Shown here in pieces: positions 33,377-34,267 of a DNA stretch of 34,267 nucleotides; position 1 is the stretch's first letter; every line of letters starts with the position of its first letter. The notes below the pieces were generated by a model. That model saw nothing but the letters and a program-made list of their open reading frames with translations, was not told where the DNA came from and made no database searches. This stretch comes from JBLIRR01 sp049472395 (GTDB lineage: Bacteria > SZUA-182 > DTGQ01 > JBLIRR01), in contig JBLIRR010000058.1 in the NCBI GenBank assembly GCA_049472395.1, positions 1 through 34,267 of the forward strand, given 5' to 3'. The position numbers were made by a program, and so were the translations under genes.

Positions 33377-34267
33377 GTGAATAATACAATATCATTGAAA
33401 CAATTGAAAGCAAATCAAAAGAATTCTCAATTATCAACCGGACCCAAAACAGAAGAAGGAAAATCTATCGCTTCAAAAAATGCTATTAAACACGGCATTT
33501 TTTCTAAAAATATAATCATTTGTACCAAAGAATACAAAGAAAATGAGCAAGAATATAAGGAACTATTAGAAAATCTGATAGCGGATCTTAAGCCTACTAC
33601 ACAAATGGAGTCTCTTTTAGTGGAGAAAATTTGTATTGACTATTGGAGACTTTTACGCGTCATTAGGTTTGAAACTTCTTCCATTGAAGAAAACCTATAT
33701 AATACGATAAATAATTATTTTAACAATAATAATACAATTGAAGAGCTTAATAATGAGATTAAAAAAATAAAAGAACGATTAGATTTGAATAATAAATATA
33801 TCTCTTATTTAGAAAAAGGAATTGTAAGTTTCGATCAGCCTATTTGGAAATATAGGAATATTGAAGCTAATATTGAAGAAGATCTATTTATGATAATAGA
33901 GAAAAAAGCGCGTGAAATTCTAAATGAAGACGAATTATCAAGATATAAGAGAGACGAATTATATTTTGAGGAAATAAGAGATATTTTATCAAAAAATGGG
34001 TATTCTGAACAAAAAATTACTCAAATTTTGATTAAATCTATAAAAGAAGAGAATGAAAATTATAGTAAAAATATCTGTAGATTGAAAAATGAAAAGAAGA
34101 AAACTAAAATAATCGCAAAAATTATATACAAAAATTGCTCCTGGCCAGGAGCCACAGATATTTTTGATAAAATAATGCGCTACGAAATTTTTTCGACCTG
34201 TGCAATTAGATTTAATGGTATTGCTATGCAAACTATATTTAATAATATTTACAAAGAAGATTATTAT
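33377..34267 (+). CDS. Partial gene of the 'STGPKTEEGK...NAIKHG' family, open at the right edge
   Basis: An uninterrupted frame of 297 codons from GTG 33377 (AAAGGG about 12 bases upstream) to the last base, with no stop. The start reads LKANQKNSQLSTGPKTEEGK, then SIASKNAIKHGIFSK. This matches a common uncharacterised family with 'NA..STGPKT.EGK....NA.KHG' at its N-terminus and an 'RYE' motif near the C-terminus (IMRYEIF near residue 275 here). The rest is helical and rich in Lys, Glu and Asn (coiled-coil-like at residues 115-145). Members often lie near recombinases or phage/transposon genes; function unknown. It follows the serine recombinase by 51 bases, probably in one transcript. The end lies outside the window. 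Confidence 0.7.
   Translation, partial: MNNTISLKQLKANQKNSQLSTGPKTEEGKSIASKNAIKHGIFSKNIIICTKEYKENEQEYKELLENLIADLKPTTQMESLLVEKICIDYWRLLRVIRFETSSIEENLYNTINNYFNNNNTIEELNNEIKKIKERLDLNNKYISYLEKGIVSFDQPIWKYRNIEANIEEDLFMIIEKKAREILNEDELSRYKRDELYFEEIRDILSKNGYSEQKITQILIKSIKEENENYSKNICRLKNEKKKTKIIAKIIYKNCSWPGATDIFDKIMRYEIFSTCAIRFNGIAMQTIFNNIYKEDYY

Overview
The window is AT-rich bacterial chromosome. Two secreted proteins with lipoboxes, a PEP-CTERM sorting tail, a GH57/DUF4912 polysaccharide enzyme and several radical SAM enzymes suggest an uncultured, probably anaerobic, diderm (outer-membrane) lineage of the Omnitrophota/Planctomycetota/candidate-phylum kind. There is no rRNA or other good marker, so the phylum is not fixed. 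TGA, TAA and TAG all end genes, so the code looks standard.

Layout. (1) 1-7040 is an accessory island: a decayed transposase running off the left edge, a SAM methyltransferase, a graveyard of toxin-antitoxin pieces (VapC 5' and 3' stubs, two orphan antitoxins, a cut DUF4258-like toxin, a PIN toxin with a 1-base frameshift beside its intact antitoxin), a MITE-like inverted repeat, and an intact AAA/DUF4143 ATPase. The ATPase is preceded by GGGGTA-box repeats and bracketed by 27-bp direct repeats. (2) 7045-13104, mainly on the minus strand, holds a HAD phosphatase, a complete FabF-type ketosynthase, and a three-gene operon of a His-less ketosynthase homologue, an acyl carrier protein and a FabZ-type dehydratase. 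Two plus-strand genes sit between: a PLP enzyme of the D-cysteine desulfhydrase/ACC deaminase family, and a lipoprotein with an archaemetzincin-like motif. (3) 13411-15581 holds two overlapping radical SAM genes. (4) 15664-21832 is a conserved housekeeping run: nadD, rsfS, rlmH, comF, tpiA, secG, a TPR protein, a DUF1232 membrane protein and moaA, facing a CPBP-type membrane protein. (5) 22630-24250 holds a secreted Gly/Ala/Met-rich low-complexity protein with a perfect palindrome upstream and a strong terminator downstream. (6) 24467-29455 holds a DUF4912-GH57-GH57 fusion, gltX, tRNA-Gln(CUG) lying wholly inside the 3' end of the gltX reading frame, and tRNA-Glu(CUC). (7) 29456-34267 is AT-rich accessory sequence: a seven-repeat RCC1-like PEP-CTERM protein, a lipoprotein, a serine recombinase, and an open-ended gene of the 'STGPKTEEGK' family that runs off the right edge.

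How the genes fit together. The ketosynthase, pseudo-ketosynthase, ACP and dehydratase look like a small type II fatty acid/polyketide-like module, and the nearby radical SAM genes may be tailoring enzymes; that link is inference. GluRS beside both its natural tRNA and tRNA-Gln fits the transamidation route to Gln-tRNA. Everything was read by eye; no database search was run.
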